A stretch of DNA of 48,641 nt from Erwinia oleae (GCF_000770305.1 NZ_JNVB01000026.1:1-48641), one strand, 5' to 3'; positions 8,564-17,681 are shown, numbered from the stretch's first letter. Made by a program: numbers and translations. Notes: generated by a model not told the origin, from the letters alone.

Positions 8564-9571
8564 TCAGTGATAACCCGCATCCGGCTTGATTTTCCCCCGG
8601 AAAACGTAGTAGCTCCAGAAGGTGTAAACCAGGATCACAGGAATGATAATCAGGCTGCCGACCAGCATAAAGCTCAGGCTCTGCGGCGGTGAGGCAGCCT
8701 GCCAGATGGTGATGGAGGGCGGAATGATATCGGGCCAGATGCTGATGCCGAGGCCGGTAAAACCCAGGAAGACCAGTGCCAGCGTCAGCAGGAAAGGCGC
8801 ATAGTGCGCGTGGCGTCTGAGCGCGCGCAGCAGCAATACTGACACCAGCAGCACCAGCACCGGCACCGGCAGGAACCAGAACAGGTTCGGCAGGGTAAAC
8901 CAGCGGTGCATGATGTCCGCGTGCTGAAGCGGCGTCCAGATGCTGACCACAACAATAATAGCCAGCAGCGCCAGCAGCAACGGACGCGTCAGCGCGGTCA
9001 TTTTACGATGCAGTTCGCCTTCGGTTTTCATAATCAGCCAGCTGCTGCCGAGCAGCGCGTAGGCAACCACCAGGCCCAGCCCGCAGAACAGCGCAAACGG
9101 CGTCAGCCACAGCAGTTCAGGGCCGCTGTACGCGCGGCCGGTCACTTCAAAGCCGTTAATGAAGGAGCCGAGCACGACCCCCTGACTAAAGGTGGCTAAA
9201 AACGATCCGGCGATAAACGACTTATCCCAAAAAGGGCGGTGCTCTTCGGTGGCTTTGAAGCGGAATTCAAAGGCCACGCCGCGAAAAATCAACCCAATCA
9301 GCATCACCGTCAGCGGCACCGAAAGGGCGTCGATAATGACCGCATAGGCCAGCGGAAACGCCCCGTACAGGCCTGCGCCGCCGAGCACCAGCCAGGTTTC
9401 GTTGCCATCCCATACCGGCGCGACAGTGTTTACCATCATGTCGCGCTCGGTAGCATCTTTATTGAACGGAAAAAGAATGCCGATGCCCAGATCGAATCCG
9501 TCCATCACGATATACATCAGCGTGGAAAACACGATGATGGTAAACCAGATAATTGGGAGATCGATGCCCAC
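8564..9571 (-). CDS. cioB: Cyanide-insensitive bd-type quinol oxidase subunit II (CioB/CydB family)
   Basis: 335 aa with about eight to nine transmembrane segments. It starts MGIDLPIIWF and contains the family-typical MDGFDLGIGILFPF and PVWDGNETWLVLGG motifs. Subunit II of bd oxidases supports subunit I, which carries the haems. It is 2 bases from cioA and followed by the DUF2474 gene, so cioA-cioB-DUF2474 form one operon. The Cio assignment rests on the partner: a short Q-loop CioA-type subunit I and a DUF2474 rather than a CydX small protein. Confidence 0.92.
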   Translation of the reverse strand: MGIDLPIIWFTIIVFSTLMYIVMDGFDLGIGILFPFNKDATERDMMVNTVAPVWDGNETWLVLGGAGLYGAFPLAYAVIIDALSVPLTVMLIGLIFRGVAFEFRFKATEEHRPFWDKSFIAGSFLATFSQGVVLGSFINGFEVTGRAYSGPELLWLTPFALFCGLGLVVAYALLGSSWLIMKTEGELHRKMTALTRPLLLALLAIIVVVSIWTPLQHADIMHRWFTLPNLFWFLPVPVLVLLVSVLLLRALRRHAHYAPFLLTLALVFLGFTGLGISIWPDIIPPSITIWQAASPPQSLSFMLVGSLIIIPVILVYTFWSYYVFRGKIKPDAGYH

Positions 9572-9573
9572 GA

Positions 9574-10995
9574 TTAGCGACCCTCTTCGTTAGTAAGTTT
9601 TTCTTTCGCTGCGGAGAGCGGACGTGCTGGCGTGTGCGTTGTGCCGGGCCCACCGTGATCGGTGCCGTCGCCTTCCCCTTGCTGCGGGCCTTTTTTGATC
9701 AGATTAAAAAGATAGATATAACCCACGCCGAACACCGATGAGTAAACCAGAATAAAGGCGAGCAGGCTCAGGCTCATATGTAGATCGCCATGCGCAGAGA
9801 CCGCGTCGCGCGTGCGCATCAGGCCATAAACCACCCACGGCTGCCGGCCAATCTCGGTGGTAAACCAGCCGGCCAGAATGGCGATCAACCCGGACGGCCC
9901 CATCAGCAGCGCAAACCACAGAAACGGACGCGAGCTGTAAAGACGACCACGGATACGCAGCCACAGGCTGACCACGCCGAGCAGCACCATCAGCATGCCA
10001 AGTCCGGCCATAATGCGAAACGACCAGAAAATAATGGTGGAGTTGGGCCGATCCTCTTTCGGGAATGACTTCAGCGCCGGCACCTGCTTATCCAGACTGT
10101 GGGTCAGGATCAGGCTGCCGAGGTAAGGGATTTCCAGCGCATAGCGGGTCTTCTCCTGCTCCATATCCGGCAGGCCGAACAGGATCAACGGCGTTGCTTC
10201 GCCCGGCGGGTTTTCCCAGTGGCCTTCCATTGCGGCGATCTTCGCCGGCTGATGCTTAAGCGTGTTCAGGCCGTGCGCATCGCCGAGCATCGCCTGAATG
10301 GGCGCAACAATCAGCGCCATCCACAGCGCCATCGAGAGCATTTTGCGAATAGCGGGCGTATCATTTTTGCGCAGCAGATGCCACGCCGCCGACGCGCCGA
10401 CAAAGAACGCGCTCGCCAGAAAAGCAGCGGTAGACATATGCAGCAGACGGTAGGGGAACGACGGGTTAAACACAATTTTGAACCAGTCAACCGGCACCAC
10501 GATACCGTTTTCAATGGCAAAACCCTGCGGCGTTTGCATCCAGCTGTTTGATGCCAGGATCCAGAAGGTGGAGATCAGCGTGCCGAGCGCTACCATGCAG
10601 GTGGCAAAAAAGTGCAGGCCCGGGCCAACGCGGTTCCAGCCAAACAGCATCACGCCCAGAAATCCAGCCTCAAGGAAGAAGGCGGTCAGCACTTCATAGG
10701 TAAGCAGCGGGCCGGTAATGCTGCCGGCAAATTGTGAAAAGCCACTCCAGTTGGTGCCGAACTGGTAGGCCATCACCAGCCCGGAAACCACGCCCATGCC
10801 GAAGTTCACTGCGAAAATTTTTGACCAGAAGTGATAGAGATCGCGATAGTCGCGGTTATGGGTTTTCAGCCACAGCCCTTCAAGCACCGCCAGAAAACTG
10901 GCCAGCCCGATGGTGATGGCGGGAAAAATAATATGAAAGGAAACGGTGAAAGCGAACTGAATCCTTGCCAGATGAAACGCATCTACTCCAAACAT
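9574..10995 (-). CDS. cioA: Cyanide-insensitive bd-type quinol oxidase subunit I (CioA)
   Basis: 473 aa, shorter than E. coli CydA (522) because the periplasmic Q-loop is short, the mark of the CioA subgroup. Haem-ligand regions are visible: FTVSFHIIFPA near the N-terminus (His for b595/d), FLEAGFLGVMLFGW with the conserved Glu, and PYRLLHMSTAAF (His). GWFTTEIGRQPWVVYG near the C-terminus is the family signature. The enzyme reduces O2 to water with quinol electrons at the inner membrane and tolerates cyanide and sulfide better than haem-copper oxidases. The C-terminal tail (after about 430) is hydrophilic and probably cytoplasmic. Confidence 0.93.
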   Translation of the reverse strand: MFGVDAFHLARIQFAFTVSFHIIFPAITIGLASFLAVLEGLWLKTHNRDYRDLYHFWSKIFAVNFGMGVVSGLVMAYQFGTNWSGFSQFAGSITGPLLTYEVLTAFFLEAGFLGVMLFGWNRVGPGLHFFATCMVALGTLISTFWILASNSWMQTPQGFAIENGIVVPVDWFKIVFNPSFPYRLLHMSTAAFLASAFFVGASAAWHLLRKNDTPAIRKMLSMALWMALIVAPIQAMLGDAHGLNTLKHQPAKIAAMEGHWENPPGEATPLILFGLPDMEQEKTRYALEIPYLGSLILTHSLDKQVPALKSFPKEDRPNSTIIFWSFRIMAGLGMLMVLLGVVSLWLRIRGRLYSSRPFLWFALLMGPSGLIAILAGWFTTEIGRQPWVVYGLMRTRDAVSAHGDLHMSLSLLAFILVYSSVFGVGYIYLFNLIKKGPQQGEGDGTDHGGPGTTHTPARPLSAAKEKLTNEEGR

Positions 10996-11837
10996 GGCTT
11001 ACCTCGAACTGACCTGTGCTGCTCTTTATTTTAATAACCTGCTGTTAACAAGCTGGCCGCATTTCATCGTTACAGACAGAAGAAACGCGGTAAATTAACG
11101 ACGGGCGGAATAATAAGAAGGAGCGGTAACCATAACGTTATTCCGGTTCGACGGGATTTTGCCTTTGCGAAAAATTGTTTCACCGCCTCGGTAAATAATG
11201 TCTCTGTTTTGTTAAATTTAATTATCAGGGTGATAGTAATGTGTGAAATTAATGTATCCGTATGGTTTAAAAGAAGTTTGTTTTACAGCCCATAATTGTG
11301 ATCATGATACCGTTTGACAGCCGGGATGCAGTTTTAAACCGTAGAAATTTTCTCTTATTGCACATACCTGACGATAAAAAATAATAAACCTTGTGGTTAT
11401 GTAGCGAAAAATATTCATTTTTGCACGCGTTCCCACCTTTAACGCTCTGCCAGCCACGCAAACGTAACGGTTGCCCTGTGTTATGCCGTTTTCATAACGA
11501 ACCACCGGCATAAATTGTTAAAAAATGACGGCCTGAAAACGTTTGTTTTGACATATTAAGTTACATTTAGTTGTGTTTATTAATCGGCATTCTTGTTTCA
11601 TGTCAATAACCGGTTTTTCAAATAATGCTTACCAGGCGGCACGGGGGCGTCTGTTGAAAGTTTGATCCCCCTCGCAAAATGTAAATTCCGTCTCTTCAGT
11701 GCGTATCCGTTGAGCAGGGTTATCGTTAACATGTTCCCGGTAACAACTGAGCCCTGAAACTGCGTAGCCACGCTCAGGGCGAAAAATAATAGTGTGTCTG
11801 CGGCAGGCCGCAGAACATGCGCATCGGAGAAAACGTT
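10996..11837. promoter_or_regulatory. 842-base divergent control region between cioA and gntT
   Basis: No gene with a believable ribosome binding site was found on either strand; the small minus-strand ORFs have atypical composition. It must contain promoters for cioA (-) and gntT (+). The only clear element is a GntR-type operator at 11731. Half-sites resembling CRP (TGTGA) occur near 11243 and 11297 but lack the second half. TTATGCCG/CGGCATAA around 11482-11513 is an 8-bp inverted repeat with a 16-base loop. The region is AT-rich compared with its neighbours. Confidence 0.4.
11731..11746. promoter_or_regulatory. GntR-type operator upstream of gntT
   Basis: ATGTTCCCGGTAACAA is one or two mismatches from the enteric GntR operator (ATGTTACCsrTAACAT). 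It lies 91 bases before the gntT ATG. In E. coli GntR represses gntT through two such sites and releases on binding gluconate; a second copy was not found here. Confidence 0.7.
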
Positions 11838-13154
11838 ATGCCTTTAGTCATCGTTGCGATTGGCGTGGTGCTGCTGCTACTGCTGATGATCCGCTTCAAG
11901 CTGAATGGATTTATTGCACTGATACTGGTCGCGCTGGCGGTGGGTATCATGCAGGGAATGCCGGTTACCAAAGTTATTGCCTCAATCAAAGCAGGCGTTG
12001 GCGGCACGCTGGGCAGTCTGGCGCTGATCATGGGCTTCGGCGCTATGCTCGGTAAGCTGCTGGCGGACTGCGGCGGCGCTCAGCGCATTGCCACCACGCT
12101 CATCAGCAAGTTTGGTGAGAAATACATTCAGTGGGCGGTGGTGCTTACCGGTTTTACCGTTGGTTTTGCGCTGTTCTACGAAGTGGGGTTTGTGCTGATG
12201 CTGCCGCTGGTGTTCACCATCGCCGCCGCGGCACGCGTACCGCTGCTCTTTATCGGTGTGCCAATGGCCGCTGCGCTGTCGGTAACGCACGGCTTTCTGC
12301 CGCCGCATCCCGGCCCGACCGCTATCGCTACGCTGTTCCATGCTGACATGGGCCGCACGCTGCTGTTCGGCACTATCCTGGCCATCCCCACCGTTATTCT
12401 CGCTGGCCCTGTCTATGCACGCTTCCTGAAAAAGATTGATAAACCGATCCCGGAAGGCATGTATAACTCGAAAAACTTTACCGAAGCGGAAATGCCTGGC
12501 TTTGCGGTCAGCGTCTGGACGTCGCTGGTGCCGGTGATCCTGATGGCGCTGCGCGCCGTGGCCGAAATGATATTGCCGAAAGGACATCCTCTGCTGGGCT
12601 GGGCGGAATTTTTCGGCGATCCGATCATGGCGACGCTGATTGCCGTGCTGATTGCGCTGTTCACCTTTGGCCTGAACCGCGGCCGCAGCATGGATGAGGT
12701 GATGCAAACCCTCACCGATTCCATCAAAATCATCGCCATGATGCTGCTGATTATTGGCGGCGGCGGGGCGTTCAAGCAGGTTCTGGTTGACGGCGGCGTG
12801 GATAAATATATCGCGGGCCTGATGCAGGGGAGTGCGATATCTCCGCTGCTGCTGGCCTGGTCCGTTGCTGCGGCGCTGCGTATCGCGCTGGGGTCGGCAA
12901 CGGTCGCGGCGATCACCGCAGGCGGCATCGTGGCGCCGATTATCGCCACCACCGGCGTGAGCCCTGAGCTGATGGTGATTGCGGTGGGTTCCGGCAGCGT
13001 GATCTTCTCACACGTTAACGATCCGGGCTTCTGGCTGTTCAAAGAGTATTTCAACCTGACCATTGGCGAAACACTGCGCTCGTGGTCGGCGCTGGAAACC
13101 ATCATCGCCGTGTGCGGGCTGGTGGGTTGCCTGGTACTACAGCAGTTTATCTGA
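11838..13154 (+). CDS. gntT: High-affinity gluconate:H+ symporter GntT
   Basis: 438 aa from the ATG at 11838, which has GGAGA eight bases upstream; this gives exactly the length of E. coli GntT and the same start, MPLVIVAIG. Long identical blocks (GGTLGSLALIMGFGAMLGK, TGFTVGFALFYEVGFVLML, PPHPGPTAIAT, SHVNDPGFWLFKEYFNLT) identify GntT specifically within the GntP family. It is an inner-membrane protein with 12-14 transmembrane segments that imports gluconate. Its substrate is the product of the Gcd reaction encoded 5 kb upstream. The GntR-type operator upstream suggests induction by gluconate. Confidence 0.95.
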   Translation: MPLVIVAIGVVLLLLLMIRFKLNGFIALILVALAVGIMQGMPVTKVIASIKAGVGGTLGSLALIMGFGAMLGKLLADCGGAQRIATTLISKFGEKYIQWAVVLTGFTVGFALFYEVGFVLMLPLVFTIAAAARVPLLFIGVPMAAALSVTHGFLPPHPGPTAIATLFHADMGRTLLFGTILAIPTVILAGPVYARFLKKIDKPIPEGMYNSKNFTEAEMPGFAVSVWTSLVPVILMALRAVAEMILPKGHPLLGWAEFFGDPIMATLIAVLIALFTFGLNRGRSMDEVMQTLTDSIKIIAMMLLIIGGGGAFKQVLVDGGVDKYIAGLMQGSAISPLLLAWSVAAALRIALGSATVAAITAGGIVAPIIATTGVSPELMVIAVGSGSVIFSHVNDPGFWLFKEYFNLTIGETLRSWSALETIIAVCGLVGCLVLQQFI

Positions 13155-13161
13155 TCCTCTA

Positions 13162-13186
13162 AACCGGCGCCTGTTGCGCGCCGGTT
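13162..13186 (+). terminator. Hairpin after gntT
   Basis: AACCGGCGC and GCGCCGGTT form a perfect 9-bp GC-rich stem with a 7-base loop, starting 7 bases after the gntT stop. It is followed by CTCTCCCTT rather than a pure T tract, so termination efficiency is uncertain. Confidence 0.65.
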
Positions 13187-13458
13187 CTCTCCCTTATCGC
13201 TCTCTTTATGCTTCCTTTCGCTGTGGCTATTGCGCTTAATAATGCATCGCAAGTATACTATCACCTTGAAAATGCTTGATTTTTTGACTAAAGCCAAATT
13301 TCTTATTCGATAAAAAAAACCTTTCATGGCACCAGAGGATCTTCTTCTGCCGGCCGTGGGCAACCTGTTGTTTTTCCTTAACGTCGTTCGGCGTTAGCGG
13401 TTTGAAATCCTTTATCTTTATATCTTGTTGATGGCAAGCGACTTTGGGGACATGCAGT

Positions 13459-14526
13459 ATGGAAAGTGAACACAGCAGCGCGCCTGAGCTCTCTATGGAG
13501 GGGATCCCCCAGCCGATTCTGGCGCTGGGGAAACGGCTGGCCGATACCAAATTTCAGATCGATGTACTGGGCAAAAACGGCTGGGCCGACCTTACCGCCA
13601 ATCTGCATGGCCTGGAAGCGAGCGGTGAGTGGAGCGGCCCGGACGATGCGCTGACTTTTTTCAGTAAAATTGTTCCGTTTGCCAGCCTGCCAGCACAGAC
13701 GGAGCCGCTGGGCATTTTTCAGGTGCCCGTGGAGCGCGTAATCAGCCGCAGTGGTCAGTGGTGGCCTGAACACCTTAGCGCCAGCAGCGAAGCGCGACTG
13801 GTTGAGCATCTGCAAAGCCCTTCCGCCGCGGAAAGTACCTCCTACTATTTTATTCCGGCACTGGGCGTGCTGCTGGCCGCGCAGGGACAGAGCAGAGTGA
13901 ACTACTGTCGCTATCGGCATATTCCTTTGCTCACCGCGCGCGTCACCCTGTTGACCTATCCACCGGCGGATCGTTTCCGGCTCTATCACGTCAGCCAGGG
14001 AGAAACACGTCAAAGCTGGGTGGTGCTGAACGATCGCTATCTCCAGCCGGTGCTCTGGCCCCGTATTACGCTGCCAGCGCTGACAACCTATGGCGTGCAT
14101 GCCGGTAGCTGGCCGCTGACTTTTCCGCCGGTCAGTCGGGTTTTTGACGCGCTGCACGATCCCTCCGCCGAACAGGACTTTCTGCTGCGCAGTATTGATC
14201 TGCACGCAGTGGAACAAACCATGCGCAGCGAGCAGGAGGCTGCCAGAGAGGCGAGGCTGCCGGTAAAAATGGCGCTCAGCGATATGGATATCAGCAACAT
14301 CTGGCCGATTGGCCTGACGCTGACATTCTTCTTTTTGCTGTCGATGGTGATTGCCGGCCTGACGGCGGGCACCGGCTGGGCTGGCCATATCAGCCTGCTG
14401 ACCTGCGGCATGACGGGCAGCCTGCTGCTGTTTATGGCGCTGCCGGTTTTTCTTGCGAACCGACAGCTACGCCGCAGCGTGACTTTCGTTGAGGCGAAGA
14501 CCCTCGGCGAGGAAAAAGAGCAGTAG
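13459..14526 (+). CDS. Membrane protein of unknown function, convergent with hrpY
   Basis: 355 aa; the ATG at 13459 follows GGGGA by 8 bases. There is no signal peptide. The first 280 residues are soluble, rich in Trp, Pro and Leu, with no motif I recognise. Two transmembrane helices lie near the C-terminus (about 282-302 and 311-331) and a charged tail ends EEKEQ, so the protein is probably a tail-end hairpin-anchored inner-membrane protein with a large cytoplasmic N-terminal part. Its stop codon and that of hrpY sit in the two arms of one hairpin. No hrp box precedes it, so HrpL control is not indicated. Whether it belongs functionally to the Hrp island is unknown. Confidence 0.75.
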   Translation: MESEHSSAPELSMEGIPQPILALGKRLADTKFQIDVLGKNGWADLTANLHGLEASGEWSGPDDALTFFSKIVPFASLPAQTEPLGIFQVPVERVISRSGQWWPEHLSASSEARLVEHLQSPSAAESTSYYFIPALGVLLAAQGQSRVNYCRYRHIPLLTARVTLLTYPPADRFRLYHVSQGETRQSWVVLNDRYLQPVLWPRITLPALTTYGVHAGSWPLTFPPVSRVFDALHDPSAEQDFLLRSIDLHAVEQTMRSEQEAAREARLPVKMALSDMDISNIWPIGLTLTFFFLLSMVIAGLTAGTGWAGHISLLTCGMTGSLLLFMALPVFLANRQLRRSVTFVEAKTLGEEKEQ

Positions 14527-14541
14527 CCCGCAGGCTACTGC
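14520..14541. terminator. Shared hairpin at the hrpY / membrane-protein junction
   Basis: GCAGTAGCC, loop CGCA, GGCTACTGC: a perfect 9-bp stem holding the stop codon of the plus-strand gene in one arm and that of hrpY in the other. Read on the minus strand it is followed by CTCTTTTTCC, so it is a plausible terminator for hrpXY. Confidence 0.75.
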
Positions 14542-15176
14542 ACGAGATGATGGCTGATGGCGTACTTCACAATATCGGCATTGCTGGCGAACTGCATTTT
14601 GTCCATCATGCGCGATTTATAGGTGCTGACGGTTTTGTTGCTGATTGACAGCGCCTCGGCGATGGCATTGATGGTTTCGCCATGTGCCAGCATCAGCAGT
14701 ATCTGCCGCTCGCGCGTGGTGAGCGTTTCATGCAGCGCACGATTCCCGTTCTGGTACTCGGCAAAGACAATTTCCTGCGCCAGATCGTGATCGATGTAGC
14801 GTGAACCGGATGCCACGCTGCGGATCGCGGTCAGCAGTGCGTCAGGATTTTTGTCTTTGGTAATGTAGCCCAGCGCGCCGCAGTTAAGCACGCGTCGCGC
14901 GATCTGCGGCTCATTAAACATACTGAGAACCAGAATCGGCAGATTTTCATACTGCGCATGAATGCGGTTGATTAAATCCTCGCCGCTGATGCCGGGCATG
15001 GAAATGTCCAGCAGCAGCAGATCGATGCCGCCCAGCCGCAGGCGCTCCAGCACTTCGCCGCCGTCCCCGGCCTCGCCGACCACGTCAATCATCTTGTCCA
15101 GTGCAAAAATCTGTTTCAATCCTTCACGCATTAACGCGTGATCGTCGGCAATGACTAACCGTATAACTTCACTCAT
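14535..15176 (-). CDS. hrpY: HrpY, NarL/FixJ-type response regulator
   Basis: 213 aa. The receiver domain (residues 1-120) has the acidic pair Asp11-Asp12, the phospho-acceptor Asp57 in LLLLDISMPG and the conserved Lys in YITKDKNP. The LuxR-type helix-turn-helix (about 148-205) contains LTTRERQILLMLAHGETINAIA. In Erwinia and Pantoea, HrpY phosphorylated by HrpX activates hrpS, starting the Hrp cascade. It lies directly downstream of hrpX on the same strand and should be co-transcribed. A perfect palindrome upstream of hrpS (36348-36363) is a candidate target. Confidence 0.95.
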   Translation of the reverse strand: MSEVIRLVIADDHALMREGLKQIFALDKMIDVVGEAGDGGEVLERLRLGGIDLLLLDISMPGISGEDLINRIHAQYENLPILVLSMFNEPQIARRVLNCGALGYITKDKNPDALLTAIRSVASGSRYIDHDLAQEIVFAEYQNGNRALHETLTTRERQILLMLAHGETINAIAEALSISNKTVSTYKSRMMDKMQFASNADIVKYAISHHLVQ

Positions 15177-15224
15177 CCTGTTTCCCGGTTCACTATTGCG
15201 ACGGTAAAGTCACAGCATAGCAGT

Positions 15225-16691
15225 TCAGTGTGACGGATTGGCAACCAGCGGCAGCGTGAGTTCAAGCTGGGTGCCTTCGCCGGGTGTACTTGAGATGTTC
15301 ACTTCACCCTTGAGCATGCCCACGCGCTCACGGATGCCGAGCAGGCCAAAAGCATCGTGACGCACCGACTGCATCTGAAAGCCGCGACCGTTATCACGGA
15401 TCTGAATCACGATGGCGTCCCGCGTGGTCTGCACGATAATGGACACCCTGGTGGCCTGCGCATGTCGCGAAATATTGGTCAGCGACTCCTGTACGACCCG
15501 GAAAACCGCCGTCACCGCCTGATCGCCCAGCGTCACCGGTTTTTTATCGGGAACAATCAGCATACAGCTACAGCCGCTGTTCTTCACAAATTCATCGCGC
15601 AACCATTCCAGCGCGGGAACCAGCCCCATATTCAGCATATTTGGCCGCAGACGGGTAGAGACGTCGCGCACTACCTGAATGGTGCTGTCAATCAGCGTCA
15701 TCAGGTAGTCAACCTGCTGGCTAACCTGCTGCGGATCGTGGGGCTGCATGCCGATGACCGACAGGCCGGCGCGCAGGCTGGTGAGATGCTGCCCCAGCTC
15801 GTCATGGATTTCACGCGCGATGTGTTTGCGCTCATCCTCGGTTTGCTGCTGCTGATTGCTGGCCAGCAGCCGCAGCTGTTGATGCGCGGCGCGAACCTGA
15901 TTTTCCACGTCGCGCAGCCGGGTGATATCACGACCGACCGCCAGAATGGTGGTCACCTCGCCGTTCAGATTAAACTCGGGCACGCAGCGAACGTGCAGCA
16001 CCATGGTGCGATCGTCATAATTCGCTTCCAGCTCAGCCTCGCTTTTTTCGCCGCTGGCCAGCGTGTTGGAAACCAGCCGGAAAAGACGCATGCCGGTTTC
16101 ATCAAAAGGAATGGTATCGGTCAGATGCCAGCCATGCGCCTGCTCCGCCGTGCAGCCAACCAGCTCAAGCACCAGCGGATTCACGTACAGACACCGCAGA
16201 TCGGTATCGAAACGGGCCATCAGATCAGGGGAGTTTTCAACCAGCGAGCGGAACTGCTGCTCCTGTTGCAGATAGCGCTCGGTACGCTGCTTAAGCTCGC
16301 GTACGTCACGCACCACGCACAGCACCATGTTTTGCTGCTGATGCACATAGGCGCTGGAGCTGACCTCGACCGGAATGATTTCGCCGCTTTTCATGCGGTG
16401 CTGAGAAGTGAAGCGGATACCTTCCGGGCGCTGGCTGAGTTTCCACCACAGCGCGGCCACGTCAGGATCCAGCAATTCCTCCTCCACGTTGGAATACGTA
16501 AGACGGATCAGTTCCCGGTATTTATAGCCTAACATTTCGCACGCTTTATTATTAATATAAGCAAGCCTGGCGTCAGGACCAACTAAATAGAGAGCATCAT
16601 TAACTTTGTCAAGGGCAAAGTCGGGGAGGATTGAGCGGCCATCCTGTGAGTTTCTATTCACATTAAGGCTGAATATTTCAGGCGAATGCAT
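15225..16691 (-). CDS. hrpX: HrpX, cytoplasmic PAS-domain sensor histidine kinase
   Basis: 488 aa from the ATG at 16691 (AGAGAG upstream; the frame runs 41 codons further but with AT-rich, atypical composition). There are no membrane segments. Two PAS domains (about 20-135 and 145-260, each followed by a PAC-like VVRDV/VGRDIT segment), a HisKA_3 dimerisation domain with His296 in AREIHDELGQ, and a HATPase with DNGRGF make up the protein. It phosphorylates HrpY. The PAS domains imply a cytoplasmic signal; for Pantoea the pair responds to environmental conditions, and the ligand is unknown. A 192-base AT-rich gap separates it from hrpL. Confidence 0.94.
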   Translation of the reverse strand: MHSPEIFSLNVNRNSQDGRSILPDFALDKVNDALYLVGPDARLAYINNKACEMLGYKYRELIRLTYSNVEEELLDPDVAALWWKLSQRPEGIRFTSQHRMKSGEIIPVEVSSSAYVHQQQNMVLCVVRDVRELKQRTERYLQQEQQFRSLVENSPDLMARFDTDLRCLYVNPLVLELVGCTAEQAHGWHLTDTIPFDETGMRLFRLVSNTLASGEKSEAELEANYDDRTMVLHVRCVPEFNLNGEVTTILAVGRDITRLRDVENQVRAAHQQLRLLASNQQQQTEDERKHIAREIHDELGQHLTSLRAGLSVIGMQPHDPQQVSQQVDYLMTLIDSTIQVVRDVSTRLRPNMLNMGLVPALEWLRDEFVKNSGCSCMLIVPDKKPVTLGDQAVTAVFRVVQESLTNISRHAQATRVSIIVQTTRDAIVIQIRDNGRGFQMQSVRHDAFGLLGIRERVGMLKGEVNISSTPGEGTQLELTLPLVANPSH

Positions 16692-16883
16692 TTTTCTCTC
16701 TGAAAACGGAAAAGTAAATTTACCATCTGTATTATTACCGCTTAGTGTGCCATTTGAAAACTGAACCATTAAGCGGTAATTACAGCAAATAATTTCCCTG
16801 ATGACCATTAACATTCATCTGAAAATTGATCCAACCCTCAGATAAATATTTTCATCGAATTCAGACTAAAAAATTAGCTTAAT

Positions 16884-17423
16884 TCAGCTAATCGTGCTTC
16901 TCAGCGACTCGCGTACGCGCGACAGACGAGATTTTACCGTGCCAAGCGGAATATCCAGCGTAGAAGCCACGTCCTGATAGCTGCCGTTGCGCTCTACAAG
17001 AATGGTCAGCATTTCGCGGGTGTCGTCAGGCAGTTTATCAATGGAGCTGGCCATAACGTTAAGCAACTGATCGTTGGCGATAATATCGCTGGGATCGCAA
17101 TCCTGAACCAGCTCCAGCGGATTGTCCTCATTCAAACTGTCAAACAAAAAACGGTTGTGATGCGTTTTGTAGTAGTTACGGATCAGGTTGGCGGCAATGC
17201 CGAACAGCCAGGTTTCCGGACGTGACGCGCCGAGAAATTTATGACTGTTGCGCAACACTTCCACGCAGGTCATTTGTGCGATGTCTTCAACATCTTCACG
17301 GTTAGAAACGCGCTTGCGAATAAAATTATGTAGCTTACGATTTTGCTGACAAAGAATTTCCTGCCACAAAATAACCGTGGGTGCTTCAGGTGAAAATGAC
17401 AATTCTACGGATGAAGTTAACAT
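16884..17423 (-). CDS. hrpL: HrpL, ECF sigma factor controlling Hrp genes
   Basis: 179 aa. The start at 17423 is fixed by AGGAG five bases upstream and because a sigma-54 promoter at 17468-17482 lies inside the longer frame. Sigma region 2 (about residues 27-90, with VEDIAQMTCVEVLRN and TWLFGIAANLIRNYYK) and region 4 (about 130-175, SYQDVASTLDIPLGTVKSRLSR) are clear. HrpL directs RNA polymerase to hrp boxes; six such boxes are present in this window. Expression should require RpoN and HrpS. It is transcribed divergently from hrpJ. Confidence 0.95.
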   Translation of the reverse strand: MLTSSVELSFSPEAPTVILWQEILCQQNRKLHNFIRKRVSNREDVEDIAQMTCVEVLRNSHKFLGASRPETWLFGIAANLIRNYYKTHHNRFLFDSLNEDNPLELVQDCDPSDIIANDQLLNVMASSIDKLPDDTREMLTILVERNGSYQDVASTLDIPLGTVKSRLSRVRESLRSTIS

Positions 17424-17467
17424 AGTAACGCTCCTGAAATTAATTAACAGCCTGCAAGGGTCATATA

Positions 17468-17482
17468 GCAAGGAGCGTGCCA
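17468..17482 (-). promoter_or_regulatory. Sigma-54 (-24/-12) promoter of hrpL
   Basis: Read on the minus strand: TGGCAC-N5-TTGC, an exact match to the RpoN consensus with the invariant GG and GC. Transcription would start about 12 bases further, giving a leader of roughly 33 bases before the hrpL ATG. HrpS is the expected activator. Confidence 0.9.
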
Positions 17483-17653
17483 GCCGATAAAAAATAGCGC
17501 GAGGCTGATTATTACTGGCTTTTATTTTTAACTTAAGAATCATCTGAGACAAAAAATGACCGCCGGGTCAGATTAACTGTGCAACTTTTTACACAAAAAG
17601 AATTGTCGCTTAAATCTGTCCTTTTAAATGCATCTTTAGTTTATTTTTATCCG

Positions 17654-17681
17654 GGAACTTATTGCTCTCTTTGTCCACGTA
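17654..17681 (+). promoter_or_regulatory. hrp box (HrpL promoter) of the hrpJ operon
   Basis: GGAACT-N15-CCACGTA, 31 bases before the hrpJ ATG. It matches the HrpL consensus GGAACY-N15/16-CCACNNA and should drive the eleven genes hrpJ to hrcU. Confidence 0.9.

Noticed and set aside
11267..11511. Small minus-strand ORFs between cioA and gntT
   Set aside because: Overlapping frames in AT-rich DNA, no ribosome binding site, no recognisable features.
12413..13363. 316-aa minus-strand ORF opposite gntT
   Set aside because: Overlaps gntT almost fully; composition Ser/Ile-rich, typical of antisense to a membrane protein.
15357..16532. 391-aa plus-strand ORF opposite hrpX
   Set aside because: Antisense shadow with His/Gln-rich composition; hrpX has clear PAS and kinase motifs.
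17423..17552. N-terminal extension of HrpL to 222 aa
   Set aside because: The extension contains the sigma-54 promoter, and the internal ATG has a good AGGAG.
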